Shown here in pieces: positions 4,850 to 5,587 of a DNA stretch of 5,587 nucleotides. A program made the position numbers and the translations under genes. Every line of letters starts with the position of its first letter. Positions within the stretch are counted from its first letter, which is position 1. The notes beneath the pieces are model-generated. The model had not been told where the DNA came from and did not search any database. It worked only from the letters and a program-made list of their open reading frames with translations. The DNA is from Yoonia sp. (GTDB lineage: Bacteria > Pseudomonadota > Alphaproteobacteria > Rhodobacterales > Rhodobacteraceae), in the NCBI GenBank assembly GCA_020627605.1, contig JAHDGO010000150.1:1-5587 (forward strand). The letters are read 5' to 3'.

Positions 4850-5587
4850 ATGGCCAAAGAGAAAAAGCAGCCCCGGCCCAAGGCGCAAGCGCCCAAGGGC
4901 TTTCCTGATTATTTCGGCGCAGAGGTGACGCAGCGCACCGAAATGTTGGCGAAAATCGCAGCTGTTTATCATCGCTACGGGTTTGACGCGCTGGAAACAT
5001 CCGCCGTGGAAACGGTCGAGGCGCTGGGCAAGTTCCTCCCCGATGTGGACCGCCCGAATGAAGGCGTCTTCGCTTGGGAGGAAGACAAGGACTGGCTGGC
5101 ACTGCGCTATGATCTGACCGCCCCCTTGGCACGGGTCGCCGCGCAATACCGCAACGACCTGCCCAGCCCCTACCGCCGCTATGCGATGGGGCCGGTCTGG
5201 CGCAACGAAAAGCCCGGACCGGGGCGGTTCCGCCAGTTCTATCAATGTGACGCCGATACCGTGGGGGCCGCGTCAGTGGCCGCCGATGCCGAGATTTGCG
5301 CCATGCTGGCAGATACGCTGGAAGAGGTTGGCATCCCCCGCGGCGACTATGTGATCCGGGTGAATAACCGCAAGGTGTTGAATGGTGTGCTGGAGGTTGC
5401 GGGCCTGTCGGGTGACGACAAGGAGGAAGAACGCGGGATTGTGCTGCGCGCAATTGATAAGCTGGACCGTCTTGGGCCGGACGGCGTGCGCGCGCTGCTG
5501 GGCGAAGGCCGCAAAGATGAAAGCGGGGACTTTACCAAGGGCGCCGGGCTGAGTGAGGCACAGGCTGATGTGGTGATGGGGTTTGTC
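4850..5587 (+). CDS. hisS: Histidyl-tRNA synthetase, N-terminal part
   Basis: 246 codons open to the right edge; the C-terminal part, including the anticodon-binding domain, is missing. The enzyme charges tRNA-His with histidine. It is a class II synthetase: [14 protein letters not shown] (16-29) fits motif 1, [16 protein letters not shown] (85-100) replaces the common bacterial LRPEGT signature, and motif 2 is [20 protein letters not shown] (115-134). The RYDLT form resembles eukaryotic and archaeal enzymes and is typical of many Alphaproteobacteria. Aligned to E. coli HisRS, the motif 2 loop residues that read the G-1:C73 pair (Arg116, Gln118) are K121 and G123 here. The start at 4850 ([13 protein letters not shown]) has AGGA about 9 nt upstream and a short basic extension. 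In related genomes hisZ and hisG often follow, but they lie beyond the window. Confidence 0.95.
   Translation, partial: MAKEKKQPRPKAQAPKGFPDYFGAEVTQRTEMLAKIAAVYHRYGFDALETSAVETVEALGKFLPDVDRPNEGVFAWEEDKDWLALRYDLTAPLARVAAQYRNDLPSPYRRYAMGPVWRNEKPGPGRFRQFYQCDADTVGAASVAADAEICAMLADTLEEVGIPRGDYVIRVNNRKVLNGVLEVAGLSGDDKEEERGIVLRAIDKLDRLGPDGVRALLGEGRKDESGDFTKGAGLSEAQADVVMGFV

Noticed and set aside
4223..5245. Minus-strand open frame (340 codons) opposite lrp and hisS
   Set aside because: It covers two well-recognised genes and their intergenic regions; no family resemblance.

Overview
The window looks like the chromosome of an alphaproteobacterium, most likely a marine Rhodobacterales (Roseobacter-type) species. 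The clues are the high-GC codon use, a class II (B12-dependent) ribonucleotide reductase start, a DUF1489 protein, and a HisRS with the alphaproteobacterial type of motif 2 and 'RYDLT' signature. I see ordinary housekeeping and metabolic genes, with no mobile element, CRISPR array, RNA gene or defence system.

Layout. (1) 1-215, minus strand: the N-terminus of nrdJ, cut by the left edge. (2) 216-417: a 202-bp divergent control region. It holds a good NrdR box, a weaker second box exactly 31 bp away, and back-to-back candidate promoters. (3) 418-3223, plus strand: a probable three-gene operon of a DUF1489 protein, a 4-coumarate:CoA-ligase-like acyl-CoA synthetase and a cysteine-cluster (YkgJ/CxxCxxCC-like) protein. 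(4) 3227-4230, minus strand: slyX and phhA (phenylalanine 4-hydroxylase), transcribed in the order phhA then slyX and converging on the first operon with only 3 bp between stop codons. (5) 4231-4336: the phhA/Lrp divergent promoter region, with a perfect 7-bp inverted repeat directly beside the phhA ribosome binding site. (6) 4337-4795, plus strand: an Lrp/AsnC regulator, probably the local regulator of phhA. (7) 4850-5587, plus strand: hisS, cut by the right edge after 246 codons.

How they work together. nrdJ makes deoxyribonucleotides, and the paired NrdR boxes would let the ATP/dATP-sensing repressor NrdR switch it. The same boxes could also control the divergent DUF1489 operon. PhhA converts phenylalanine to tyrosine, and the divergent Lrp-type protein is the obvious candidate amino-acid sensor. 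hisS is independent.

The most interesting points are the possible extension of NrdR control to a gene of unknown function, the operator-like repeat at the phhA ribosome binding site, and the substituted tRNA-reading loop in HisRS. I found no clear sign of a wholly new system.
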